DNA of 64,000 nucleotides from Haematococcus lacustris (Eukaryota > Chlorophyta > Chlorophyceae > Chlamydomonadales > Haematococcaceae), in the NCBI GenBank assembly GCA_030144725.1, contig JASKMD010000362.1:1-64000 (forward strand), given 5' to 3'. Positions 32,019-43,500 of this stretch are shown in pieces. Each line of letters starts with the position of its first letter. Positions within the stretch are counted from its first letter, which is position 1. Below the pieces are notes generated by a model that saw only the letters and a program-made list of their open reading frames with translations, searched no databases and was not told the DNA's origin. The translations under genes and the position numbers were made by a program.

Positions 32019-33740
32019 CTACTTCATGCACACTCTGAACTTCCCTGTGCGGGACAAGCTATTGGTCCGCCAGCATGGAGCCAACTTGGAGGAGCCACGG
32101 ACAATGGTGATGTCCAGCCACCGTGCCCATGGCTGCTCAGCCATAAGCCGCAGACATTTGTGCATGGCCACAGTCGCAGCCCCTTGCGTATCCGAGAGGG
32201 TGACCTGTGTGACGCTGGGCATGAGCAGCACCAGCTGCCGCCAGAACTCCAATGAGGGGATCACGCTGCCATGCCTAATTTCACCAGGCGGCTGCGGCCC
32301 TGGCACACCGGTGCCAGTACCTGGACATCTGCGCTGCTGATGTCCATCTAACAGACCATAGACTGCCACCTCCTCCACCCGCCAGCGCTGCACTGGTCGC
32401 AGGATCGCCATCATTTTCTCCATGTCCCTCCTCTGTTGGCTGCTATTCGGGTGCCCTCGTTCCCCCACTGCTGTCCTGCTTGCAGCTGAGGGTGGGTAAT
32501 GCACACCCAGCCGTGCTTGATTATCACTGGCACCGTGCAGGAGTGCGCCAGGTTCTGCACTCCTTCTGCCACTCAAGGGCTAGGAGACATCACGGTCATC
32601 GTGACGCTCAGCCGGCCCACTGTGAGGGGCTGGGTGAGGGAGTGAAGTGGTAGATGAGGCAGCAGCGCCACATGCTCAGGGTCAGCGCCACCTCCAGCTG
32701 CTGCCAGCTGCAGGGTGCATTCGCCCGGGAGCTGGTCAGCTGCCAGATTGCGCCCAGTTGCACGCTGGTCAGCTGGGTGGCTGCCAGGAGTGCATCGATG
32801 GGTTGTTGCTTGCCACACAGAAACAGCAGGTAGCTGCAGCGTGTGCAGTTTGGGCAGCGCTTTCAGCAGCTCAGGCAGGCCCTCCACGCTTTTAATGCTG
32901 GGGAGAGTCAGCACCTGCAGCTGTGCTAGCTGGGAGAGCTTCGCGACAATAGAAGCATTGTCTGCTGAGGCTGCGGAGACTGCTCAGGCCACCCGATGCT
33001 CAGCTGCGTCAAATGCTGTGCCAGGGGCTGCAGGTTAGGCAGCGGAGCGGTACTCGGCTTCCACGCTCCCAGCTGCTTGAGCCTGACACCACAGAAAAGG
33101 GTGTCCAGGGTCACAGCCCCAGGCTCAGGTCGCTTGGGTTGAGAGATGGTGGTGCGGGTGAGGTCCAGCTGTTGCAGCTGCAGGGCCAGCTGAGGGTGGG
33201 AGAGGAGGCTGGCCAGGCCACTGCAAGTGACGGAGTAGCCATCGAGGGACAGGGCAGTCAGGCCTGGGAAGCTGGCCACCAGGCACTGGGCTAGGCCAGG
33301 TGTGCAGTCCAGGAGCATGGGGAGGTCATTGCAAGAGGCCCTGCTCCATTCCAGCTTATACACGTGTACTGCTGGGCAGCTGCCCAGCTTGCTCAGAGCA
33401 TAGTTCAGCTGCTTTGTATACATGCTGCTGTCATACGGTTGAGTCTGCTGCAAAGTCAGGGTCAGCTTGCTCGTCCTGGCTTGCAAGGCTGCAACGACGC
33501 GGGGCGTTAGCAGCTGGTTGCAGCGCAGTGTGTCCAGCTGGATGCGGAAAGCTGGGGCGTGCCGCAGATTGGCCTCAGAGAAGGCGCGGCAGGTGCGGGA
33601 CAGCCCGTCTCCAGCCCCGAGCTGCACGGCCACGCTGGCGATGTCTTGCAACAGAGCGACAGGCAGGTCCAGCAGCGAGGTGGCAAGTGGCGATGCGGAT
33701 GCTGCTGAGGCCTGACCGCTAATGCGTGCGCTTGCTCATG
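32019..33740 (-). pseudogene. Broken inverted copy of the F-box-like/LRR gene
   Basis: The minus strand aligns with the LRR gene at 13209-14888 along its whole length, including the end KFRVCMK, and its flanks match too (to about 31935 and 33950). The reading frame is broken: the start region hits a stop after five to six codons (MSKRTH), and frameshifts occur near 32920 and 32580. The remaining frames keep recognisable repeats such as LTALSLDGYSVTCSGLASLL. It is a decayed segmental duplicate. Confidence 0.85.
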
Positions 33741-33950
33741 ACTGTATCACTGGCCGTCTAGCCTGCTTGCTAGGGAACTGTCAACTCGCACCAACATGTG
33801 CATGGCGGAAGTACAGGATTGGCGGGCCCGACGAAAAGCATGCTATCGCGTTATTGCCGCGGCCATTCTGCAGCCCTGTTCCTTGGCTAGCACGTGTTGC
33901 TGGCCGTCAAGCGTTGTCTCAAGCACTTCCAACCAGCCAGCCTCCTCCTG

Positions 33951-36267
33951 TCAGGGCCTCCCAACTCTGATGTTTTGGCATGTAAGACCGTCACATGCGA
34001 CCGATTGCTCCGGGAGCATGCCGATGGCTTTAGCCCCGCGCGGCATGGCTTAAACGCGGACTCTAGTTGCGGCAGCAACCAGCAGTTGCTTCAATTGTGG
34101 TCGATAGGGTGGTTGGGATCCGCCGGCCACCCTCAAGACTTCGCGCAGTGCAGGCGTGTTGTTGGTGCTCTACGCATAGGCGCTGCTGCCAGCCCGCGAG
34201 GTGAGGTGCACGCAGCAGTTGCCACCATTCTCGCGCCAGCACATGTTACCCGACGAACATGTGATGATGCAGGAGTGTCCGAGTACACCACAGTACACCT
34301 ACCGGGGTCTTCTTAGCTTCAGCTGCGGCTCAGCTGAGGAGGTAAATTCAGCCAAAACAGCAAATCCAGCCAAAACTCAGAGAGGTTTCCTTATTTTGTG
34401 CTGGAACCCGCATCAAAGCCTAATGTACTCATATGCACAGCTGTGACAGAAGAAATGATATTCCTCTCAAAGCTCAGTGAGCCATGGCCTGTCAATTGCA
34501 GGAGCCCAAGCACCACAGACCCTCCCTGCCCACAGTACCTGCCAGCAGCCCACCCTAGCAGGCCCAGCTGCCTACCACCACCTCCCAGCACCTCCTCTCT
34601 GCCCTTCTGCCTGACATGCCACCCGTAAAGAAAGTCACGAGAATAAGCAGAGCCAACGGGGGCCCCAGCCCCGCCCCAGCTGCTGCGGCTGACTCCCCCA
34701 ACCCCGCCCCAGCTGCTGCGGCTGGCTCCCCTAGCCCCGCCCCAGCCCTGCCCCAGCCCTCCCCCAGCCCTGCCCCAGCCCCCCTGCCCACTCCCCCAGC
34801 CCCCCTGCCCACTCCCCCAGCCCCCATGCCCACTGCGCGCACACCTGAGGTACAGGAGATGCCATCTCTGACCCCCCAACTTGAGGTGAAGGCGCGGGTG
34901 GTGGCCGTCAGGAAGTGTCCGGACAGCTCGTCACACCCAGCTGTTCAGCAGTTTGTGGACGTCTGCAGGAAGCAAGGGGTATGGGGGTCTCTAGCCAGCA
35001 TCACAGTGGACAGCGCAGCTGGCAATATTGGGCGCATCAGCGGGCTGGCTGTCAGCATCAATGCCTTGCGCAGACAGCAGGGGCTGGCCCTCATCATCTT
35101 CTGGCCATGTGTCAGCCACCAGATTCACAACGCGTTGCACAAGGCAATGACAACATGGGGCAAGGCAGAGGGCTGGGGCAGACAGGGTTTGCAAGCGCAG
35201 CTAGCCCTCAGCATTGAGCAGCTATTCTTCCAGCTCCCTCACTTGCTGGCAGCCATGGGCTCTTCAAACGCTTTGTACGCACAGAAGGCAGCTGAGCAGG
35301 TGCTGAAACAGCGGGACATGAGGCTGCAAGAGTGGGACGTGCACCAGCAGCAAAAGCATGGGTGCTTGCAGTCCTACTAGATGTTTGCCTTTAGATACTT
35401 GTTGCTCATATACTTGCCGTACTTGACGTTGTGGCATGCACCTACGGCATGGATTGATGCTAAAGCAAAAACTGCTGTTCGTTAACAAACTCTAGTGCCA
35501 GGGGCCTTTGCTATGGAGTGTAGAGGCCTAGGGAGTGTAGAGGCCTAGGGAGTGCAGCAGGTCATGGCACCGTGGACCGAAGCACATGTCTCGGTGGTGA
35601 TGTCCCAAAACGATGTAGCGACACAACGAAGGCTTCGCACCTACGCATATGCTCTAGCTACAACGAACAAAGCACATAACCAGGGGAACGAGCAGAAAAG
35701 GCTCAAGTATGAAGAGTCCCGCGGTCAGTTTGACTATCAGGCCACATAGTCTACTGTAACAAGAAGTGAAGGGTGCACATAGTGTCTTGATGAACCGCTA
35801 GAGCACACAACCACTCCGTCTCTCGCTTGACAGCGCGAGCGACACAAATAACGAGTGAAAGCTAATAGATGTTAAGAAATATGCAGCTGTTCTAGACGCA
35901 GCATCAGCAGTGGTGTGGGTGCGTTAAAGAAGCATTTCAGCTTCTTAGGTTTCAAACTCGCGATACCGGCCATCGCAACGCAAAGCGCGACTACACACAT
36001 ACTTGCGGTTGCTTCATCACGGCGTCATTAAGAAGGTCGAGGGTGGAGGAGGCATGCATGGTGATATCTGCCCACAAAATGTAGGCCGGGTTCACGCCTA
36101 AGCAGTGCATTATATACATAGTCATGGACGCTCAGGACAGCCGTAGCGTGTAGCCTTGCGAGCCCTCTACATACTGATGTGCTTCGTTCATCATTCCGCA
36201 AACTGTGCGAGAAATAAACCGCGTGAAACGGACACCCCCCCTTTTCAAGGGGGTTGGGAGGCCCTGA
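33951..36267 (+). mobile_element. hAT-like DNA transposon inserted in the duplicated unit
   Basis: A 2317-bp element with perfect 15-bp inverted ends TCAGGGCCTCCCAAC (33951-33965, 36253-36267) and a direct repeat CCTCCTG on each side (33944-33950, 36268-36274). Removing it restores the sequence seen uninterrupted near 13005-13030, which proves the insertion. The CAGGG end and the encoded protein suit hAT; a hAT duplication is usually 8 bp, whereas 7 bp are clear here. Confidence 0.8.
34616..35380 (+). CDS. hAT-like transposase fragment
   Basis: A 254-residue ORF with a Pro/Ala-rich N-terminus, then ASITVDSAAGNIGRISG and IIFWPCVSHQIHNALHKAM. D-S-A-x-x-N followed by C-x2-H-x2-H is the catalytic-core pattern of hAT-like (DUF659-type) transposases. 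The C-terminal dimerisation part is missing, so the frame is truncated or needs splicing. A related fragment is at 46.8-47.3 kb. Confidence 0.6.
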   Translation: MPPVKKVTRISRANGGPSPAPAAAADSPNPAPAAAAGSPSPAPALPQPSPSPAPAPLPTPPAPLPTPPAPMPTARTPEVQEMPSLTPQLEVKARVVAVRKCPDSSSHPAVQQFVDVCRKQGVWGSLASITVDSAAGNIGRISGLAVSINALRRQQGLALIIFWPCVSHQIHNALHKAMTTWGKAEGWGRQGLQAQLALSIEQLFFQLPHLLAAMGSSNALYAQKAAEQVLKQRDMRLQEWDVHQQQKHGCLQSY

Positions 36268-36405
36268 CCTCCTGCCCTGCCTACTTACACGAGTGAAGAA
36301 TGATGGGCCTGACAGTGCCCCCCTTGACAGTGGCGCGTGCTCTGTAACGGGGAGATGTTCATGCGTGCTGCACGTGTGCATCATTGCCAAGGAGGTGGCG
36401 CCTCA
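36268..36405 (+). pseudogene. N-terminal fragment of Fanzor-like gene (duplicated unit)
   Basis: Plus-strand match to the reverse complement of about 12893-13020: it encodes RCSCVLHVCIIAKEVA and upstream flank, then similarity ends. It completes the inverted copy of the LRR/Fanzor unit interrupted by the hAT element. Confidence 0.7.
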
Positions 36406-37037
36406 CAGGAGGAGGTGGTGCCTCAAAAGGAGGCGGTGGTTCACTCAGACACAGCCAGCTAAACAAACGCAGGGCCACCAGGCCCTGCAGACTGGATGCC
36501 CCCAGGGCAGGTGCACCACTGCCTGGTGCGTTGTGTAACGTCCAAACCATCAGGATCCTAATGGGAATGCCGTGATAAACTTGAAGTTATACTCCAGCCT
36601 CAGCAATGCCAAGGTATGGGGGAGGGCAGGCAGCAGCAGCAGCAAAATAACAGCACATTTCCACATACTTTGGGGGGCCTGCTGCTGAGGGGGGCTTTGG
36701 CTGGAGGGGCACACTTGCTGGCACAACATGCCCATGGGCTGCATGGGGGGCACCTGCCGGCATGGGGGGCACCTGCCGCTGCTGCCGCTGCTGCTGCAGC
36801 TGCTGCAATGCCCACCAGCACCTGTAGCTCCTAGTGTGCTGCCTGCAGCTGCTCCGTGTCTGCCTGCACTTGCACTTGCACCTCCAAGGCCTCCAGGCCG
36901 TTGGGACACTGCTTCAACCCTGCCTGGGGTGAGGACATCAGCTTCTGCAGACGTTGGCGTTCGCTACCGCAACTGTTGCACTGTGTGCTGGGCATCACTG
37001 AACATGGAGATTACAACTAGCACTCAGAGGCGCCGAA
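36406..37037. other. No confident gene; short repeat shared with 39.2 kb
   Basis: 36575-36665 resembles 39205-39300 (minus strand: an ILLLLLP segment followed by a tail). A GCCGCTGCTGCTG tract lies near 36775-36810. Function unknown. Confidence 0.4.
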
Positions 37038-37049
37038 GGTGGGATCGGG

Positions 37050-37264
37050 GTGATGGGGGCGGGGGCGGGGGGCGGGGGCGGGGGCGGCGGGGGCGGGGGG
37101 CGGGGGGCGGGGGCGGGGGGCGGGGGCGGGGGCGGGCGGGGGCGGGGGCGGGGGCGGGGGCGGGGGGCGGGGGCGCGGGGGCGGGGGGCGGGGGCGGGGG
37201 GCGGGGGGCGGGGGCGGGGCGGCGGGGGCGGGGGGCGGGGGGCGGGGGCGGGGGCGGGGGCGGG
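37050..37264. repeat. GGGGGC hexanucleotide-type satellite
   Basis: Irregular GGGGGCG/GGGGCG units next to the 3' end of the unknown gene. A shorter G/C-rich tract sits at the same relative place in the second copy (48882-48930). Confidence 0.9.
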
Positions 37265-37380
37265 TTTCATGCGGGCTTTGTGTCTTGCGTGGTGACCTCA
37301 CAGAGCGAATCTTAAAGCAACTCAGCTACTCACAGCAAAAACACAAGACTCAGCTGCTCACAGCTGCTTCGGTGTGCGGG

Positions 37381-38073
37381 TCAGTACTCACGCCAATCAC
37401 TGTCCCATATGACTTCCTCTTCCTCTTCCTCATCTTCTTTGCTTTGCCCTTCCCTTAGCCGCTGCTCCCACATCTCCCCTACTGTCTCCGGCTGCCATCC
37501 CTCCTTCCGCTTCTCCTTAAACCACTGCTCATGCCCCAAGTCCCACCCTCTAGGCCCAACCACCAAGTGCTCCTCCCCCATCTCATGCGTAACCCCCTTC
37601 CCCTCCCCAACCTCCACCTTCTCCTCCACAAAGCTCAAGTCCATAGGAGGCAGGTAGTATCCTCCGTCTTTCGACAAATAAGCGTACCACTGGCATAGCT
37701 GCTCGACGTCTGCCTCCTCCATCTCAGTCAGAGTCGCCCAAGAGCTGTGCCGCCTGCCGTGGGACTCCAGGCTAAGGGTCACCCCGTTGGCCGTCACAGA
37801 GTCGCCGTTGCGAACCTTCTGCTCCGCCATACGCCGCCCCTCTTGCTGCCGCCGCCATGTCCAAAGGTCGCAGGGGCTATCGTCGAGCAGGTCGTGCAGT
37901 TGAAGGCTTAGGGTTCCCCCGTGCCTACGGCCTCCTGAGCTGAGCTTCACGACAACGCGATTGGACAGGAGCACTACCGCCGAGATGAACCGACACTCGT
38001 GGGAATAAGCGTATCGCCCCCGTGAGTAGAACCCTAGTTTGTATTTCCCCACGCCAAGGCGCTGTAGAGTCAT
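37381..38073 (-). CDS. Unknown protein, two-copy family, acidic C-terminus
   Basis: 230 codons from the Met at 38073, chosen because the copy at 49694 starts at the same place (M-x-L-Q-R-L-G-V-G-K-Y). The ORF also extends 28 codons upstream. Conserved segments are VVLLSNRVVVKL, GTLSLQLHDLLDDSPCDLW, QQEGRRMAEQK and GGYYLPPMDLSFVEE. After these come GHEQWFKEKRKEGWQPETVG, a C-terminal basic helix, and an acidic end (KEDEEEEEEVIWDSDW). No introns, no signal peptide and no recognised domain. Conservation of the reading frame between two diverged copies supports it being coding. Confidence 0.6.
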   Translation of the reverse strand: MTLQRLGVGKYKLGFYSRGRYAYSHECRFISAVVLLSNRVVVKLSSGGRRHGGTLSLQLHDLLDDSPCDLWTWRRQQEGRRMAEQKVRNGDSVTANGVTLSLESHGRRHSSWATLTEMEEADVEQLCQWYAYLSKDGGYYLPPMDLSFVEEKVEVGEGKGVTHEMGEEHLVVGPRGWDLGHEQWFKEKRKEGWQPETVGEMWEQRLREGQSKEDEEEEEEVIWDSDWREY

Positions 38074-38267
38074 CCTGTCACAATAATGTTGCGGCGATCG
38101 TGCGTTACAGAGCAAGTCCTGGAACACTCTTAACAAGCACACGTCACACACGAACACATTTACTGACGGCAGATCTCCCTAGCACGCAAGCCACAGGTCT
38201 TATGAGCTAATGGCATCCCCATAACGAAAAGCACGTCTTCAATCCAAGAGTAACGCCATCACGGTAG

Positions 38268-38986
38268 CCGCCCCGCCCCGCCCCGCCCCGCCCCGCCCCG
38301 CCCCGCCCCGCCCCGCCCCGCCCCGCCCCGCCCCGCCCCGCCCCGCCCCGCCCCGCCCCGCCCCGCCCCGCCCCGCCCCGCCCCGCCCCGCCCCGCCCCG
38401 CCCCGCCCCGCCCCGCCCCGCCCCGCCCCGCCCCGCCCCGCCCCGCCCCGCCCCGCCCCGCCCCGCCCCGCCCCGCCCCGCCCCGCCCCGCCCCGCCCCG
38501 CCCCGCCCCGCCCCGCCCCGCCCCGCCCCGCCCCGCCCCGCCCCGCCCCGCCCCGCCCCGCCCCGCCCCGCCCCGCCCCGCCCCGCCCCGCCCCGCCCCG
38601 CCCCGCCCCGCCCCGCCCCGCCCCGCCCCGCCCCGCCCCGCCCCGCCCCGCCCCGCCCCGCCCCGCCCCGCCCCGCCCCGCCCCGCCCCGCCCCGCCCCG
38701 CCCCGCCCCGCCCCGCCCCGCCCCGCCCCGCCCCGCCCCGCCCCGCCCCGCCCCGCCCCGCCCCGCCCCGCCCCGCCCCGCCCCGCCCCGCCCCGCCCCG
38801 CCCCGCCCCGCCCCGCCCCGCCCCGCCCCGCCCCGCCCCGCCCCGCCCCGCCCCGCCCCGCCCCGCCCCGCCCCGCCCCGCCCCGCCCCGCCCCGCCCCG
38901 CCCCGCCCCGCCCCGCCCCGCCCCGCCCCGCCCCGCCCCGCCCCGCCCCGCCCCGCCCCGCCCCGCCCCGCCCCGCCCCGCCCCGC
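38268..38986. repeat. CCCCG pentanucleotide satellite, about 144 units
   Basis: A virtually perfect 0.72-kb array. The minus-strand GRGGA ORFs of 255-280 residues are artefacts of the repeat. Expected to form G-quadruplexes/i-motifs. Confidence 0.98.
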
Positions 38987-39169
38987 CTGATGAATACCAC
39001 ATTGCAGCTTGGGGCGCCTGACTCATGGCCTAGAATCAGTCCCGGCCCCATGCCGTGACTCGTCCAAGATGGTGACACCAATGGCCTCTGTGCTGTAGGA
39101 AGAGTGTGCCAGGGCCTGGGCCAATGGGGGGAGGTTTGCTAGGTCCTGGACCAGCTAGAGCGGGCCAAG

Positions 39170-40520
39170 GCAGTTCAAGGGCCAGTGGGATGAGGTGGTC
39201 TGCATTGAATACTTGAGTAATACTGCAGCCTCAGGAACGTCCAGGTATGGGGCAGGCCGCAACAGTAGCAGCAGCAGCAAGATAGCCACACATGTGCGCA
39301 TGTTGTTTTCCCAAGATTCGCTGGGTCAGGTAAGGCACCGTTCCTGAACTTGGCCAAGGAGGTGCCCCCCTCCTCCGTCAGCACCCCCAGCATGCCGGCG
39401 TCACGCATCAGGCCAAAGAGGCCCCTGGTGTCCATGAAGATGTGACGAGCCCGGCACTTGCTGGTGGGGGTGAGTGCATAGGGAGGGGGGGGGAGGGGGG
39501 GCCTTGGCATCAGACTGCCGCCAGGGCACCATGTCAAGCTGCCAGGCTGCCATGGCTGCCTCCATCTCCCTGGTGGTGTGCACCGCATGGCGCAACAGGC
39601 TGCTCCAGATTGCTGGATCTTCCAGCCAGGCAGCAGTCACCTGCTCCTCTTCCTCAAGCCCCAGCAGGCCCCGCTGTAATGCCACCTCAGCCTTCATGGC
39701 TGCAGTCACCACCACCCCACCCTCCTCCAGCAGCCAGCTGACTGGCATGCCACACACCATGCGGCGCACATACGCACACTCACGCTTGGACCACTCTGGC
39801 AGGTGCGCACCATCCAGCCCCCTCACCCCAGACTTGCGTTCGTGCTCGTGAGTGCCCATCAGGACCTCTCCAGCTGCCTGTCGACGTGGTCCACCATGTT
39901 GGTGCCTGTGCTATAACGTGGGTCTGCTTTGAGGCGGGCGCGGAGGTCGGGGTGCGCGGCCAGCATGGCAGCGACTGCTGCGCTTGGCCGGTTGTTCTCG
40001 CCGGCTCCAGGCAGGCCGCGGCACAGCTGCATGTACAAACTCCTGCAGCTTAGGTTCGGGATGGCCGCGGCGGAGACTGGGATGTCTGTGTACACGTGCT
40101 GCCCGTGCTCGTCGAGCTGGTCGACTGCGTGCAGGTTCCGTACAAAACACCCAGGAGGAGGCTGCCGAGCACTGCCCGCTAGCTGCAAGCCTCCACTCTT
40201 GGCAGCGCAGCGGCCAGGAAGGCAGCCCACAGCTCTTGCGGCAGGTGAGGTGGTCCAGCTTGCATTTTTGTGCTTGGTAGGTGTTGTCTCTGTCGTGGGC
40301 GGCGCGGGCCTCTCGTGAAGCCTTTATATTGCGCTGCGCCTCGGTGAGGTCTGGCTGCTGTGCCTCGTTGCGGTCGAATATAACGAAGTCGGGTTCCTCC
40401 GGCACTGGTCTATGTCCACCCACACCGCTATGTCTTTCCTTCCTTCCAAAAACAACAGTAAGGCGAAGCGATTGCAAGTACTGGGAATACTTAGATTTGT
40501 CACACACACATGTCACTGAT
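39170..40520 (-). pseudogene. Decayed multi-frame coding remnant, family unknown
   Basis: Three minus-strand frames hold coding-like sequence that continues from one to the next: FVIFDRNEAQQPDLTEAQR (about 40400), then VDQLDEHGQHVYTDIPVSAA and STGTNMVDHVDRQLERS (to 39859), then CAYVRRMVCGMPVSWLLEEG and VHTTREMEAAMAAWQLDMV (39401-39859). Frameshifts separate them. The 3' end shares a block with 36575-36665, so it is probably a dead repeat-borne gene. I do not recognise the family. Confidence 0.4.
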
Positions 40521-40562
40521 CAAATGATACTGTGGTCGACATTTACAAACGGGGCTGGCAAG

Positions 40563-43500
40563 ATGAAGATGCGGCTGAGTGCTTCCGTACGTGCGACACG
40601 TCCAGCTCAGTGCCAGCCTCGGCCTGTCTTATGCACGGCTGCCTCTACGCGCCGGGGCGTCCTCATCGGGGGCGCAGGCATGGCGCTGCTGCCTGGTGCG
40701 ACACGATGCTTGCAGCGATTGGGCGCGACGCAAGCAACTATCGTCACATCGCCCCTTCCTGTGCTCAGGCAGTGCGGCTCTAGCTGATGAGCCAGCCTCC
40801 ATCTATCAGTTCTCCGCCATGATGAAAGGGGAGGAGATTTCCTTAGAAAAGTACCGCGGCCAGGTTCTGGTGGTGGTAAACGTGGCATCGGAATGACCCC
40901 TGCAGGCGAGTTGGCGATGCCCGCATGCACGACATTCCGAGCTAATGGAGCCAGCAAAATGATTGCAGTAGTGGTTGAGCAGCCCCCTCGTGCCTCACTA
41001 GGGCCTCCTTTCGAGCCGGACCAGTAGTGGCCACTAGCAGCATATACTAGTGACCAATACTGGCCCGACTCAAAGTGGTGTTACTGGGCTGTGTGGAGTA
41101 AACCCAGTGCACATGGACATGGTGCACGAGCGCCTACCACCTACACTATTGCCTGACCCGTTAGGGCTATTGTGTAGAGTTGGCATGAAAAAACATGCAC
41201 TGATTAACAGCTGATGACAGCTCATCAAAGGGGGGCACTCACTACTGTGCCTCAGCAGGCTGCTGCTGCTGCTGCTGCTCCTGGGCCTTGGGTGGCTTGT
41301 CTCGCAGCCGCTTGTAGCCCAGCCAGGGTACTCCTTGGCCTTGGCTGGCAGCGCTCCCTGGTCTGGCCAGAAGCACAGCTCCAGCGGTTGAGTATAGTGG
41401 TTGAGAATAGTGGTTGAGAAGCCACACGCAGGGGTGTTGCAGGGGTAGCTGTACCCCGACCTGACCAGGGTAGGGCAACTGTTGTCCGAGAAGTATGGAG
41501 TGTGATGTGCAAACGTATGCTGCGCAGAATGTGAACTACCCAGGCCTGAGGACGCTGTACGACAAGTACAAGGTGAGCACTGGTTCCAGGCAATGATCAC
41601 CAGCCTGGATTAACCGGGGAGTAGGTCTGCAGTCAGGTCGTCATGCGCAGTCGGGTCCCATGTGAACCCCTTAACATGCAAGTCGCCTCATGAGCATGGC
41701 ATCTAGCACGGGCTTTGTTTGCACTCCCGTCAGCATTCAATTACACCACCATCATCATGGCTTGGTAGGTGCTGATCACGGGCAGAAGCTGGTGAGCTGC
41801 AGGCATGCAGGCATGCCATGCACATGTGAAATACAGGCTGCTAGATTTGGCCTGGCATGTGACCTGATGCAGGCTGAGGGGTTCCAAACTATAGCTTTTC
41901 CCTGCAATCAATTCGGTGAGTTGAGGAGCAAGCAACAGCAGCAGCCACACTCCGTCAGCTGGAGCCACCTTGTGTGAGCTGTGTCAGCTGCAAAGAGGGA
42001 AGGCCTATTGAGCCTTACGCCCTGTCAGCTGGCCGCCTGTCAGCTGTCCTGTCAGCTGTCCTGTCAGCCGGCTACCCTGAGCCTGCCAGCAGGCTGCCTT
42101 ACACACAGCCAGCTAAGCAGAGGCAGGGCCCATGCAGGCCCGCTTGCATCATCATCAACATCACTGCGTTGCTGAAACACATACAGTGTGTGATGCCCTG
42201 CATACGTCAGCCTGACAGCAGGCTAGGGGCGTATTCAGGGCCATGACACCTACAGGCCGCACGCAGACCCCACCCCTGGCTCCAGGCACCCCTTGACCAG
42301 GCCCCAGTAGCTACAGGGATCAAACCCTGGGCAGAACAGATCCAGAGGTGCCCAGAAGCTTCTGCACAGGCCACAGTACAGCTGCGCCTGTTGAGCCACA
42401 AGACAGCTGCTGTGCCATGATGTGCCTCAAGGTGCCCAGCCCAGTGGTGCACAACAGCTGCTGTGCCTCAAGGTGCCCAGCCCAGCCCAGCCCAGCTCAG
42501 GGTGGGTGGCTGCGCTGCAGGCGGTCAGGCGCCAGGCACAGATGAGGAGGAGCGTGCCTGGGCCATCCGCAAGTTTGGCTTTGAGTTTGACGTGTACGAC
42601 AAGGTGCTGGTGAACGGGCCCAGCGCGCACCCGCTGTACCGCTTCCTCAAGGCGCAGCAGCCGCTGGCGGCGCCGGGTGCTGCTCAACCTGGGCGGCCTC
42701 AGGGCGATGTGGCCTGGAACTACGTGGGTCCACCTGCCATTGCTCTGGCTCCCCACCACCTTGATGCTGGCTGCATGCCTCCCCAGTGTCTCACACGAGT
42801 TCTCTCACACGAGTTGTCTCCCTGCTCTTTTCAAAAACTCCATGCTTTCATGTGTCCCACACCTGGAAAGGGCAGACAGGGACGGCTGCATACCTCCGCA
42901 CACCCATCGTTTCTCTCGTCGCTCACACTGATCTTTCACTTAGCTCTCACGCAGCTTTGAATAAACCCAGCTTTCATGCACCCATACCAGAAAAAACGGA
43001 GAGGAAAGTTTCCAATCAGCCAGGGGTGGGAGGCTGGAGCGGGAGGCCCCTCCTCCCGTACACCCTGCAGCAGTGTGTTGCCTAAGCTTTGTATGTCACA
43101 AGGCCACGGGCACAGCAACTCACACGCAGTCACACACTGGGGTGGTGGGTGGTTTGTCGGTCGCAGGAGAAGTTTTTGGTGGATCGCAGCGGTCAGGCGG
43201 TGAAGCGCTTCAAGAGTGCCCTAGACCCGTTGAGCTTCGAGGCGGACGTGCGGCTGCTGCTGGTGGGCGGGGCAGGGAGGGAGGGAGGGAGGGAGGGAGG
43301 GAGGGAGGGAGGGAGGCACAGTCACACATGTCCCCTAGGGCTGCCTGCCACACGGCTGCAGCGCTGCAGTGCTGATGGCAAGCTGTAAGCTCCAGCTCAC
43401 CCACAGCCGCCCTCACCACAACACTAGAAAGCCAGTCCCACTCTCTTGGCACGTGTGCTGTGGGTCAAGGTTTAAGTCACCCCCGCTTACTGGGGCATTT

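Noticed and set aside
38239..39081. GRGGAGRGGA ORFs of 255-280 residues
   Set aside because: Artefacts of the CCCCG satellite; no unique coding sequence at either end.
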